Below, one piece after another: positions 1-8,766 of a stretch of DNA of 43,239 nt. The translations under genes and the position numbers were made by a program. Origin of the DNA: an uncultured Collinsella sp. (lineage in GTDB: Bacteria; Actinomycetota; Coriobacteriia; Coriobacteriales; Coriobacteriaceae); contig CAUFWM010000009.1 in the NCBI GenBank assembly GCA_959596505.1, positions 1-43,239 of the forward strand, given 5' to 3'. Numbering within the stretch: the stretch's first letter is position 1; each line of letters opens with the position of its first letter. The notes beneath the pieces were generated by a model, which was given only the letters and a program-made list of their open reading frames with translations, ran no database searches and was not told the DNA's origin.

Positions 1-25
1 GCCCGTGGGTTATACCCTAAGAGCA

Positions 26-48
26 AACCACCCTTTTTAAGGGTGGTT
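26..48. terminator. Hairpin at left edge, terminator-like
   Basis: A perfect 8-bp stem (AACCACCC at 26-33, GGGTGGTT at 41-48) closes a 7-nt T/A-rich loop. There is no strong T-run after it on either strand, so it is either a weak terminator of a gene left of the window or an RNA-processing hairpin. Nothing coding is seen from 1 to 277; the short open frame at 138-359 has no RBS and no coding character. Confidence 0.5.
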
Positions 49-220
49 CTGATTTAACATTAATGAATTCGTTACTAAGTAGTGAGCCAACAGTTTCTGA
101 TGATTGAGCGTTCCGCTTATAAATCAATACAGGAGTCATGGTCATTTCAACTAATCCCTCCCATGCTTATTTGAAAGAAACCATAGCTTATTGGCTTATA
201 GGACAAATTTTCATGAAATT

Positions 221-237
221 TGACAGTTCGACTGTCA
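221..237. promoter_or_regulatory. Operator-like palindrome upstream of the first gene
   Basis: TGACAGT-tcg-ACTGTCA is a perfect 7+7 palindrome with a 3-nt centre, 40 bp upstream of the ATG at 278. Its left arm overlaps a consensus -35-like TTGACA (220-225), although no good -10 follows at 16-18 bp. A dimeric repressor site is the simplest reading; no regulator gene is adjacent. Confidence 0.35.
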
Positions 238-277
238 TACTGAGTCCAGTGAATGATCAAGTAGAAATCCAGCTATT

Positions 278-2494
278 ATGTTTAGTTCTATACACGCGTG
301 CTTTGCTTTACTGTACTTATTATCCTTTGCAATCTCTCTATCCGCCACGGAATTTATAACCGGTGCTCGGTCGGCTCCGAGGTTATCAATCGGTGCCGTG
401 CTTGCCTGTGCAAGCACTTACTTTCATTTCCATAATGCCCGCCTTGCTTGTTTTAGCGCGGTCGGTCTTTGCGTCTTTCTGCTATTACTTACGTTTGCCG
501 CATTCAGGCTTTCGGCAAGCAATATAGCAATTAGGCGATTGCGCCACATATTTATCGCAACCTCACTAGTTGGGTTACTCTGGTCAACAGCCAACATATT
601 CTGCTGTCTCAATTCATTTACTAATTTCAATTCTATTAAACCGGAAATTATTCTGGATACAGTTATCGGACTATATTCGGCGTATATCGGAGCTTATTCA
701 TATGTTGAAATAAAAAGCGCCAGTAACCCTTATGTATTTAGCAGAGTCTGTAAGAGCGGGGCGCACTCTAGCTGCGATCTGAACAAAGATGTTTCCCGTA
801 ATACCGTTCTCATTCGCGCCTTGATAACGCCGTCGGCGCTAATAAAGCGAGTTCGCGAGGGCATAACGCCTACGACAGGTGCTTATAAAGTCAACTCCGA
901 AATTGAATTCTTATTACCTAAAGATCTGCAAATTTCAGAATCCATTACACTCCCCGTCCTGTTCCAAGGGAAATGTGAGTTGATGCGCAATCTTGTTGTG
1001 AACTCAAAGGACGGTTATCGTTGCAGAAGGCTTAACGATGCCGAGTTATTAAATAAGCTGACAGAAGAATTAAATAACTACTTTTCAGAATGCCATTACC
1101 CTCGCCTAATTGATTCCAAGAGTTTTTGCGCTTATATGCTGCAAACTAGAAGATATCAGACTGACATACAGTTTAAAGATGACTCTCTTTCATGCATTTG
1201 TAAGGCTCTTGGGGTAAATTCAGTTAAAGATTTGAATGCATTCCAAGATAAGACGGAGAACAACAGGCAGGCAGTCTTAACTTTAAAGTCATTGTTGGAA
1301 TCATACAGATTCGCAAAACCCGTTTGTTATGAGCTAAGTCCATCTGATAAGGGTGGATTCATTGCGGCTCCAGTAATTACTGTTGAACGAACCGTTCCTC
1401 AAGTTCTACTTAGGGAAAGAGCAGAATCTATATTCGGCAAGGGTTTCCTGCACATCAAGCGACTACTAACCAAAAAGCGCATGCATTATTACTTTGGACT
1501 TGGAATGGCAGACTGCTGCGAGAGCTATCACCTGACGTTTCATGGTTTAAAGGACTGTTATCTATCTGGCCTAAATTTAAACTCAATCGGTCTTGGCCGC
1601 GATATATTCTTTGCCGACAAATTGATTGTTAGCAATCGTTATGATCAACAGTTTTCACGTCTCTACATTCATGAGGAACGTGGTTTTTCCGGAGCTGCCC
1701 TTGAGCTGTCTTACGAAAAACGCAGTCATAAGCCCATCGCGGCCTTAACAATGGCTGCTGTTCTATGTCTTATGGTTATGATCTATATCCATTTCGCGAG
1801 CAGCCTGCAACTTTCCAGTGACACGGCCGCAACTGACGTGGGCAGCGGTTTTAATACCTCGGACTTATTTAGATTGATCACAATTCTTTCAGTCGGCAAT
1901 GTTATTTCCATTTGGCAAACAATGGAAGATTATTTCGCCGAAGAATGGCTATGGATGGGAGTCGGCGCTCTTGCCACTACAACAATCTCGGCGCTTGTGT
2001 TGGGTTTGATCCTGTGTATGAATGTAAAATGGATAGGCTTCATTCGATTGCTTTGGGAGCTACTAATCTGTCTTGTGTATTTTACTTCTGCCGGATCCGC
2101 ATATGCCCTGTATGGAAAGATTAAGCTGCACGGTAATATCATGCATAAAGTTCCCGTGGCGAGATCCGTATCAGATAACTATGAGCGCACGCTGCGTCCC
2201 AACGATTTAGACAGTATCGCCAAAAGGTACAAGGATGCAATAAACTCTTATTCGGCAGATCCCTATTTTGACTATGTATTTTCCGATGCCTATGCAGATG
2301 GCGATATTCAGCCATATGCACAAGGGCGAGTATCAGAATATGAAATGGGTATTTATTTTTACCGTGCGCTCATTGGCTCTAATTGGAAAGACGGCTGGCT
2401 TTTCCCTGTATGGGCATCTTCGGTAAATCCGTATCATCAGGGCTCTAAGTCGTTTATCGATTTAGCAATGGGGGAGGACGTCAACGATGAGTAA
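278..2494 (+). CDS. Large multi-pass membrane protein of unknown function, AbiH neighbour
   Basis: A 738-aa protein that I do not recognise. The N-terminal third has about four to five hydrophobic segments (roughly residues 5-25, 35-50, 55-80, 90-112, 125-145). It is followed by a large soluble region of about 330 residues, with many Cys and basic residues. A second membrane block lies at about 483-502, 530-545, 556-584 and 586-612, and a soluble tail of about 120 residues rich in Tyr/Asp follows. There is no obvious RBS before the ATG; this start gives the full first membrane helix. The stop overlaps the next small ORF by 8 bp, and an AbiH gene follows, so the three genes probably form one transcript. 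Codon use is AT-rich like the rest of the island. A role as membrane sensor or effector of a defence unit is inference only. Confidence 0.7.
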   Translation: MFSSIHACFALLYLLSFAISLSATEFITGARSAPRLSIGAVLACASTYFHFHNARLACFSAVGLCVFLLLLTFAAFRLSASNIAIRRLRHIFIATSLVGLLWSTANIFCCLNSFTNFNSIKPEIILDTVIGLYSAYIGAYSYVEIKSASNPYVFSRVCKSGAHSSCDLNKDVSRNTVLIRALITPSALIKRVREGITPTTGAYKVNSEIEFLLPKDLQISESITLPVLFQGKCELMRNLVVNSKDGYRCRRLNDAELLNKLTEELNNYFSECHYPRLIDSKSFCAYMLQTRRYQTDIQFKDDSLSCICKALGVNSVKDLNAFQDKTENNRQAVLTLKSLLESYRFAKPVCYELSPSDKGGFIAAPVITVERTVPQVLLRERAESIFGKGFLHIKRLLTKKRMHYYFGLGMADCCESYHLTFHGLKDCYLSGLNLNSIGLGRDIFFADKLIVSNRYDQQFSRLYIHEERGFSGAALELSYEKRSHKPIAALTMAAVLCLMVMIYIHFASSLQLSSDTAATDVGSGFNTSDLFRLITILSVGNVISIWQTMEDYFAEEWLWMGVGALATTTISALVLGLILCMNVKWIGFIRLLWELLICLVYFTSAGSAYALYGKIKLHGNIMHKVPVARSVSDNYERTLRPNDLDSIAKRYKDAINSYSADPYFDYVFSDAYADGDIQPYAQGRVSEYEMGIYFYRALIGSNWKDGWLFPVWASSVNPYHQGSKSFIDLAMGEDVNDE

Positions 2495-2684
2495 GGCAGT
2501 GATCCCTATGGCGCGAAAGACATTATCGGCATTTATTAAGGACAAGCTGAAGCACGGCCGAAAACATTGCCACGCCAAGACATACGTCAATTCAAATGTA
2601 CTTATCGAAGACTCGGATATTAGCTTCCTAATTAGGAGGAGTTCGTGTTCAGAAGCCAAAAATCCTGATAAGGAGTTTTTCTAA
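2487..2684 (+). CDS. Small basic protein between membrane protein and AbiH gene
   Basis: A 65-aa, Lys/Arg/His-rich ORF starting 8 bp before the upstream stop, an arrangement typical of translational coupling (gatgagtaag at the junction). It ends 18 bp before the AbiH-family start. I recognise no family, and there is no signal peptide or membrane helix. Its reality rests on its position within the tight gene string and its same-strand overlap; it could also be a chance ORF filling the gap. Confidence 0.45.
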   Translation: MSKAVIPMARKTLSAFIKDKLKHGRKHCHAKTYVNSNVLIEDSDISFLIRRSSCSEAKNPDKEFF

Positions 2685-2702
2685 AGAAAGGCATCCGAGT
2701 AG

Positions 2703-3707
2703 ATGGCTAGCAGAGAGCATGAGATTCACGATGACGCAGATTATGACGCCACGCGAACCCTTTTAATTATTGGAAACGGTTTCGATCTTTATCATAACCT
2801 GGCAACCAAGTATTCGGATTATCGCAACTGGCTGAAAGTCCATGATAAGCAAGTGGTTAAAGACTTTGATTCGTTTGTCTATGCGGTAGAATGCTCCGAT
2901 TTTGAGAATAGCCTTGACTGCACGCGCGGTTCAGCCAGGGAAGATAATCCTCGATGGTGCTCTCTTGAAGAATCACTCGGCATTGAATGGAACGACCTTT
3001 GTTATGAAACTCTCGATCACACGTATCCAGATCTAACCGAAAACAATCCAGGATGGGACGATTTCTGGATCGAGTTGCACATGCATCTTGAATACCTGAA
3101 GAAGCTCACTAGGGATCACTTTCGGGAATGGGTAGAGTCAATCGATGTGTCTAAAGTAAAACCTGTACTTGATTTACCAGACACAGCTTCGTTCATTACC
3201 TTTAATTACACTCCAACGCTGGAGTATGTCTACGGTGTTCGTCCAGACAGGATCCTCCATATCCATGGTTGCGTCTTGGATAAAAACGAGCTTCTTCAAT
3301 TTGGCTCTCCCGACAATAATCCTTTCGAGCTTCAGAAGATGCTTGAAGACAAATATGGAATGGATGATTTTTACGGTGCGACTATTCAGCAGGGTGTAAC
3401 TGTCGCATGCGATCGCTGCGCAGATACATGGAAAAACATCGAGGGTAACTACGACGCCCTAAACCAATTCTTGGACACCCTTGCCAAGATTGATATCGTA
3501 ATTATCATGGGCAACTCGTTCGACAAAGTCGATAAGCCGTACTACCGCGACGTTCTGGCTCCACGCTACCGCGATGCCGAATGGGTCTTTTGCGAGCACG
3601 ATCCCAGCGAGGATAAACAATATGATATCGATGATTTTTGTCGTGAACTTGCTATCTCAAACCATCGCATCACCAGTTACGCAGAGTTTGATAAGAGGCT
3701 TGATTAG
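2703..3707 (+). CDS. abiH: AbiH-family abortive phage infection protein
   Basis: A 334-aa protein matching the bacteriophage abortive infection AbiH family (Pfam AbiH), first known from lactococcal plasmids and about this length. The N-terminal family hallmark LLIIGNGFDL is at residues 20-29, followed by the usual 'T-K-Y-S-D-Y' stretch. The C-terminal motif reads IIMGNSFDKVDKPYY at about 266-281, equivalent to the family's G-x-S-x3-D-x2-Y block. A middle segment 'FITFNYTPTLEYVY...ILHIHG' is also typical. The mechanism of AbiH is not established; members are thought to act late in phage infection. It lies 18 bp after the small ORF at 2487 and ends before a promoter-like gap, so it looks like the last gene of the first unit. 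Confidence 0.85.
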   Translation: MASREHEIHDDADYDATRTLLIIGNGFDLYHNLATKYSDYRNWLKVHDKQVVKDFDSFVYAVECSDFENSLDCTRGSAREDNPRWCSLEESLGIEWNDLCYETLDHTYPDLTENNPGWDDFWIELHMHLEYLKKLTRDHFREWVESIDVSKVKPVLDLPDTASFITFNYTPTLEYVYGVRPDRILHIHGCVLDKNELLQFGSPDNNPFELQKMLEDKYGMDDFYGATIQQGVTVACDRCADTWKNIEGNYDALNQFLDTLAKIDIVIIMGNSFDKVDKPYYRDVLAPRYRDAEWVFCEHDPSEDKQYDIDDFCRELAISNHRITSYAEFDKRLD

Positions 3708-3773
3708 TCGAGAGCCGAATTCCAGAGTGCCGAGACCGCATCTGTCTTAAGTGGGAAAGATGGGGCGTTTCGT

Positions 3774-3802
3774 TTTCACCTAAAGATCCTCATCCCTAGA
3801 AT
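3774..3802 (+). promoter_or_regulatory. Putative sigma-70-type promoter for the Hachiman pair
   Basis: TTTCAC (3774-3779), a 17-bp spacer and TAGAAT (3797-3802) lie about 70 bp before the hamA start, in the only sizeable gap (166 bp) between the AbiH gene and the pair. The -35 match is moderate. Confidence 0.4.
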
Positions 3803-3873
3803 AATTGCATGAGGTTCTAGAAGAGAACTGGATGCTCACTGGTTAAAATTACTAGGGGGCAGGTGATTATCGA

Positions 3874-4641
3874 ATGCTATTCTCAGGAATTATTGAAAAG
3901 GAGCTTTCCGATCGCATTCGCCTTACTTACTTTGATGTCATCGAAAATGACGACTTTGATGAATGCTTAAATCAATGCCTGCCGCCTATTTGGTTTGGCC
4001 CGAAAGGCACGCGTTCTATAGGCATCACAAAAGCGAAAATCGCGAAGTACTTTTCCACAAAGCTAAAGAATCGGTCGTTGATTTGCGGTTCATGCGCTGA
4101 AATCTTCTTACATGCTTACTTGGGACATAACGGATATCAACAGGCATGCCTTGGATCGAACCTCGAAGAGGGTTCGATCAAAAAGGGATTTGACGGATTT
4201 TACTTGAAAGATAATGAATGCTGGCTGATGGAAAGTAAATCATCTATCTATGGAAATATTCCTCATCATGAAAAGGCTGAAGAAGCTTATCAAGACCTCT
4301 GCAACAAGATAAATGATTTTGAAGGAAACGACCCGTGGGAAAATGCTCTAAATCACGCTATTGTGGCGGGCGTCGAGGGTTCCATCCAGAATCAGATCAG
4401 AATGTTGGCGGATGATTTTACCTTAGAGCGTGTCCATGATCCAAGCGAGTTTAACATGATTCCTTGTGGCACTGTGTTTATCGGCAGTGTTCTAACTATC
4501 GACGAAGTCGAGAAGTTGTCAAATGATCTCTCGCTGTATTTCGAAAATAAGGATTATTTAGCCCTCCACATAGTTTGTGTCTCACATTCTGCATTGGTTG
4601 GCTTTCTTCGATATTTGAACTTGGAGTACGTAGATGAGTGA
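3874..4641 (+). CDS. hamA: HamA-like DUF1837 nuclease, Hachiman defence
   Basis: A 255-aa protein resembling the DUF1837/HamA family, the nuclease subunit of the Hachiman anti-phage system. A PD-(D/E)xK-type core is visible: 'KGFDGFYL' with D107, followed 13 residues later by 'WLMESKSS' with E120 and K122, a complete D...ExK triad. The surrounding 'EIFLHAYLG' helix and the 'VEGSIQ' and 'PCGTVFIGSVL' segments fit the family as I know it. In characterised systems HamA associates with the HamB helicase, which holds it inactive until DNA damage or phage replication releases it to degrade DNA. The start has AGGTG 10 nt upstream. The stop overlaps hamB by 8 bp, so the two are co-translated. Confidence 0.75.
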   Translation: MLFSGIIEKELSDRIRLTYFDVIENDDFDECLNQCLPPIWFGPKGTRSIGITKAKIAKYFSTKLKNRSLICGSCAEIFLHAYLGHNGYQQACLGSNLEEGSIKKGFDGFYLKDNECWLMESKSSIYGNIPHHEKAEEAYQDLCNKINDFEGNDPWENALNHAIVAGVEGSIQNQIRMLADDFTLERVHDPSEFNMIPCGTVFIGSVLTIDEVEKLSNDLSLYFENKDYLALHIVCVSHSALVGFLRYLNLEYVDE

Positions 4642-7021
4642 CACTGGCTCCATTACAAGATTAAAAAACAACAGCCCCTTTAAGTCGGCTGTCGATAAAC
4701 TACTTTTAGGCAAGGAGCTCACGAATAGAGAGTCCACGCTCCTTCTTTCTGCCGCTATTGCCTTGTTAAGGTATGGGCTAAAAGATAAGAATCGAACTCG
4801 AAGTCTCGAGTTTGCGTATTGGATTATTCTTAACTATTCATTGAGCACGGGAAATCTCAAGCCTCTGTACGATTTCTCATTTGAATTGGGCCTCTACCCG
4901 TTGGCCAAATCAATTGTTGATCTTGATGGAAGGCGCTTTGATACTCTGAAGGACTACATTGCTCTAGTTGAAATCAAAGAGAACTTTACCGAAGGTGTGA
5001 CTCTTACCCTCGAGCAGAAGTTGTCCGACAGTTCTTTCTTTTCTTACTCGGGAGAAGGGTTCGCCTATATTGCTCCGACCTCGTTTGGTAAGACCGAGCG
5101 CTTGGTTAAAGCCGTACTGGAGGATAAAAGTGGATCGCGGCCCTGTGTAATTGTGCCGACAAAATCGCTTCTCGCACAAACACGCGATGATGTATTTAGG
5201 CATCACCCTAGGGCAAAAGTAATTACTCATGACGAAATGTACCAGAGTGAGCAGACGTTTATCGCAATACTTACTCAAGAGAGGGCGATACGTTTATTAG
5301 AAGCGAATCCTACTCTATCCTTTTCGAGCGTGTTTATAGATGAGGCACACAATGCTTTTGAAGTCGGCGATCGCGCTTTATTGATTTCTCGCCTCATTCG
5401 TGAGTCCAAATTACGCAATCCCGCAACTAAGTTCTACTACTTTAGTCCGGTTATCGACGACATTAACCTCCTGTCTGCTATCTCAGGCTTCGAGGTTGAG
5501 GGTTGCAAGGTCAACAAAAGCATGAAAGAGCCTCGTTATTATCTACTTGACAACGAGGGAGCCTTGCGTGCATACAACAGGTTTTTTAATAGCTTTTGCC
5601 AGGTTTCTTCCTTCAATGACACTTGGGATTGTCTGAAGAATAGGGCGACTGCTAAAAATCTAGTATTCTTGTCTTCCCCTAAAAAGGTCCGCGAAGCGGC
5701 CTTGGATTTAGCGAGTAGTTTGCCTGATGACCCAGTCGCGCCCGAACTCGCTAGGGTCATTTATGCCTTGACCGAGCACGTGAGCCCTTTATATGACGAA
5801 ATACTGTGTTTGCGACACGGCGTTGTATACCTACATGGGCAGATGCCGGACGGGATTAAAAACTATCTGCTTGACCGTGCTGCGAAGCTGGATTCGATTC
5901 GATTCATATTTGCAAATGAAGTCATCATGGAAGGCATTAATCTTCCATTTGATTCTGTTTTTATTCTCGAGCTACGCACAAAAAGGCGTTCAGTATTAAT
6001 TAACTTAATAGGTCGTGCATCACGGTTAAATTACGTTTTCGGTAATAGACCTCATCTCAAAAGACTAAGCCCACAAGTAATCTTTGCGGAATCAAAATGG
6101 ACGAGATCGAAGCCGACCATGACAAGCGCTATCGCGGAATTGCACAGCGTTGGGTTTAAGGACCGTGGGGACAATCTACGAATAAAAAAATCCAAAGGCG
6201 AGTCACTAAGCGATAAAGAAAGCAAGCGTCTTGATTTCGAGGACAGTTTAATCCAAAGCTCCAGTCAGCCGAACGATAATCTCGAAATTCTATTAGATCG
6301 TTCCGGTCTTCGTTCTTTGTATGAAAACTGGGAGGATGCAAAAGTAGAGATAGTTAAGAGGCTAAACACGTTTGAGGCAAACTCTCAGATTAGCGTGCTA
6401 GAACTAATATGTAGGTATTTTATTGATGATGGTTTTGTTTTCTCTACTCCATATCTAAGAGTTGGAAATTTGCGTAGGCAACTGCCTTTTTACGAAAGTT
6501 ATCTTAGAGACAAGTCATCGAAATCACTTAGCCAACGACTTGCTTCCGACATTTCATTATGGAAAAGGAAGGCTGAGACCACGCACGACTATCTTTATGT
6601 TGGCCGCAGCTTTGGAGAGATCAATTACCAAGGTCTTATCGATGGCGAATGTAGCTATGTTGATATTAGAGAAAAAAATAATGCCGAGCTACCAGCACTT
6701 TTCTTGGCAAAATATAAGGTGGAGGACGATTATCTCGGGTTTACTTTGTCTAGATTCGTTCGTGTTCTGTTTAAGACGGGTCATATCGATCTAGGGCAGT
6801 ACTACATGTTTTTATACGGGACGTCCGACAAGGAAAGCGTTGAGTTAATTCAAGCAGGAGTCCCTTTGTCGCTAATAACAATGCTAAAAGAACGCAATTT
6901 GCTTAATGAAATTGGTTTTGACCAATACGGAAATATCAGTATTAGCGCTGAGCTTAGGCATTTTTCGAACAAAGTGGACGACTACACAAGATTTGAAATT
7001 GACCAATTCAATATTGAGTAA
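4634..7021 (+). CDS. hamB: HamB-like DEAH-box SF2 helicase, Hachiman defence
   Basis: A 795-aa superfamily 2 helicase. Visible motifs are motif I 'APTSFGKTE' at about 146-154, motif Ia 'IVPTKSLLAQT' at about 174-184, the DEAH box 'FIDEAHNAF' at about 233-241, 'EVIMEGINLPFD' at about 430-441, and motif VI 'LIGRASRL' at about 457-464. The C-terminal 300 residues are helical and of no family I can name. The position, overlapping the HamA-like gene by 8 bp, and the helicase type match HamB, which loads on and translocates along DNA and controls the HamA nuclease. Codon use is AT-rich throughout. The alternative is another nuclease-helicase pair such as AbpAB, which has the same architecture. Confidence 0.75.
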   Translation: MSDTGSITRLKNNSPFKSAVDKLLLGKELTNRESTLLLSAAIALLRYGLKDKNRTRSLEFAYWIILNYSLSTGNLKPLYDFSFELGLYPLAKSIVDLDGRRFDTLKDYIALVEIKENFTEGVTLTLEQKLSDSSFFSYSGEGFAYIAPTSFGKTERLVKAVLEDKSGSRPCVIVPTKSLLAQTRDDVFRHHPRAKVITHDEMYQSEQTFIAILTQERAIRLLEANPTLSFSSVFIDEAHNAFEVGDRALLISRLIRESKLRNPATKFYYFSPVIDDINLLSAISGFEVEGCKVNKSMKEPRYYLLDNEGALRAYNRFFNSFCQVSSFNDTWDCLKNRATAKNLVFLSSPKKVREAALDLASSLPDDPVAPELARVIYALTEHVSPLYDEILCLRHGVVYLHGQMPDGIKNYLLDRAAKLDSIRFIFANEVIMEGINLPFDSVFILELRTKRRSVLINLIGRASRLNYVFGNRPHLKRLSPQVIFAESKWTRSKPTMTSAIAELHSVGFKDRGDNLRIKKSKGESLSDKESKRLDFEDSLIQSSSQPNDNLEILLDRSGLRSLYENWEDAKVEIVKRLNTFEANSQISVLELICRYFIDDGFVFSTPYLRVGNLRRQLPFYESYLRDKSSKSLSQRLASDISLWKRKAETTHDYLYVGRSFGEINYQGLIDGECSYVDIREKNNAELPALFLAKYKVEDDYLGFTLSRFVRVLFKTGHIDLGQYYMFLYGTSDKESVELIQAGVPLSLITMLKERNLLNEIGFDQYGNISISAELRHFSNKVDDYTRFEIDQFNIE

Positions 7022-7037
7022 CTATCGATTAAATTGA

Positions 7038-7508
7038 AGGGCCAACACCTACCTTGTCCTCCGCGTAATCCACTTCAACGAGCTCGACACCTACTGTGAG
7101 GTCCGCGGCCTCAACACCCGCGACGTCATCGACGGCGTGTGCCTGGAGCCGCGCATCGGAAGCCACTACAACAACCCCAGCTTCGGCTACGGCGGCTACT
7201 GCCTGCCCAAGGACACCAAGCAGCTGCTGGCCAACTACAAGGACGTTCCCCAGAACCTGATGGAGGCCATCGTGGAGGCCAACCGCACCCGTAAGGACTT
7301 CGTCGCCGACGAGGTTCTGCAGATGGTCTGGGACCGCGTGTACGCCGGCAAGGAGAAGCCGGTCGTGGGCGTGTACCGCCTGACGATGAAGTCCAACTCC
7401 GGCAACTTCCGCGCGAGCTCCATCCAGGGCATCATGAAGCGCGTTAAGGCAAAACGTAAGCTATACGAGCAGTACGATGGTCTCATCATCTGCGAGCGAC
7501 CGAACTAG
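7038..7508 (+). pseudogene. ugd: UDP-glucose 6-dehydrogenase remnant (C-terminal part)
   Basis: From about 7041 the frame reads 'ANTYLVLRV', 'FNELDTYCEVRGLNTRDVI', 'SFGYGGYCLPKDTKQLLANY' and 'FRASSIQGIMKRVKAK'. This is the central and C-terminal half of UDP-glucose 6-dehydrogenase, including the catalytic-Cys motif GGYCLPKD. The NAD-binding N-terminal half is missing: a TGA lies just upstream at 7035 and homology starts abruptly. After 'KRVKAK' the typical last 50 or so residues are replaced by a short tail ending at a TAG at 7506, suggesting a further internal deletion. A GTG at 7137 is not a plausible start because homology extends upstream of it. The fragment is strikingly GC-rich with host-type codons inside the AT-rich island, so it is a piece of core or capsule-type DNA trapped at an insertion junction. 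Confidence 0.85.
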
Positions 7509-7611
7509 TTTGGCATTAATGATTGAACCCTCACGCTTTTCCTGAAGCTGAACGACAAGTTTTACTTAGCATAAGGAGCTAACTAAAACATGGATATTAA
7601 GGAGCGATTTC

Positions 7612-8454
7612 ATGGATCATTCGAGCGAGATAATTACAAGCCCAGTGTACGTTGCTCCTTCCTGGCGCTGGAACGAAGTGCCTCAGTTTTCATTTTCGAA
7701 CTGCAGCCTAGTTTCTTATATGCCGAATACCGACTGCAGATTTCCCGTCACCAAAATAAGAGATTCTCTTGACTCGTCAACAATTGAATGTCTGATTTCA
7801 TTGGGACGTATGCAGGGGTCCTTTGAGCGAATTGCCGCATGCTGGTCAGATTATGCGACCGCATGCAAGGATCTCTTAATGAGATGTGATTTATCACGCG
7901 CTGAGGCCATTAAAGTGAGATATAACGCCAACTGCACTGATTATATGCGCGACTGTGTTTACTACGCTCACGGCTTTATATCCAAAGCCCTTCGTTTTTC
8001 AGCGGTGGTAAAAGAATGCACCACGAGTATTAGCAGACTGAGCAGCACTTTGGCTAATGAGGTCCATTCATCTGATTGGGTTAAACTAAAAGAGATCCTC
8101 GAAGCTGAGCCATTTGTAGTTCTGCTTTCGGCAATACGCAATGCAAGCGAACATAACGACGGCTACATAAGTCCCGTCAACTATTCCTCACAAGATCAAA
8201 CATTTGGACTTGCGATTAACCTTGAATCTGGAATTGTTAGTGACAGGAACAACATATCGCTGTTTCGTCGCACTTCAATTAATCAAGATGGAAGAACCAT
8301 GCTCGACTGGTTAGATTCATTCTGCCAAGAGCGATATCAACAAGGTGATACGCCTCTCCTGTCTTTTGCATCCTTCTATCAGATCGTTTCTGACTATATA
8401 GCCGTTGAGGGTCTGGCATTTCTGGATACCTTTTGCGCTCTGTGCCGAGAGTAG
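7612..8454 (+). CDS. Putative HEPN-domain protein, first gene of an unknown three-gene cassette
   Basis: A 280-aa protein of no family I can name. It is largely helical, and near the middle it carries 'LLSAIRNASEHNDGY', giving R176-N-A-S-E-H181. That is the Rx4H signature, with the polar residue after Arg, found in HEPN-fold RNases common in toxin-antitoxin and abortive-infection systems. The start is chosen for AAGGAG 9 nt upstream; an ATG at 7590 in another frame opens only a 60-codon ORF. The TAG at 8452 is followed in the same frame by 76 more coding-like codons (see next entry), so this may be the truncated form of a 357-aa protein. It is followed by an EEP-fold nuclease gene and an overlapping unknown gene. 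The HEPN assignment rests on one motif plus context. Confidence 0.6.
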   Translation: MDHSSEIITSPVYVAPSWRWNEVPQFSFSNCSLVSYMPNTDCRFPVTKIRDSLDSSTIECLISLGRMQGSFERIAACWSDYATACKDLLMRCDLSRAEAIKVRYNANCTDYMRDCVYYAHGFISKALRFSAVVKECTTSISRLSSTLANEVHSSDWVKLKEILEAEPFVVLLSAIRNASEHNDGYISPVNYSSQDQTFGLAINLESGIVSDRNNISLFRRTSINQDGRTMLDWLDSFCQERYQQGDTPLLSFASFYQIVSDYIAVEGLAFLDTFCALCRE

Positions 8455-8685
8455 ACAACTGAGGCTTTTAATTTATTAGATCTAATAGACGATAATCATT
8501 CAATTGGACTATATGTTGACATTCCAAAGGGAGCAAATGCCAATGCCAGACCTCTAAATTGGTATATGTCAGATAGGTTATATCCATTAATGAACGCCTC
8601 TCAGTTTGATGAGCTATGTGACGCACTTGCAGATTTATTTTGTGACAGCATAGGCGCTCAAACTAAATCAGTTAAACCACAATGA
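8455..8685 (+). other. In-frame continuation after an amber codon
   Basis: Directly after the TAG (8452-8454) the same frame stays open for 76 codons to a TGA at 8683. The translation looks protein-like: 'EAFNLLDLIDDNHSIGLYV', then 'LNWYMSDRLYPLMN', then 'FDELCDALADLF'. There is no RBS or good start at its beginning; the only internal ATG would give 39 residues. Either the gene upstream was split by a recent nonsense mutation (CAG or TAC/TAT to TAG) or the amber is read through. The gap to the next gene (8686-8766) holds nothing else I can identify. Confidence 0.55.
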
Positions 8686-8766
8686 ATTAGTCAATGAAGA
8701 ATACGGAAGCGCAGGGTATATTTAGACGGATAAGGTTTGAGCTCATGAGGACAGCCAGGTGAGGTT

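Noticed and set aside
138..359. 73-codon ORF at the left edge
   Set aside because: No RBS, overlaps the real start of the 738-aa gene and shows no coding character.
7590..7772. 60-codon ORF with a fair RBS just before the HEPN-like gene
   Set aside because: It overlaps the longer frame for its whole length and its protein has no features. At most it is a translated leader.
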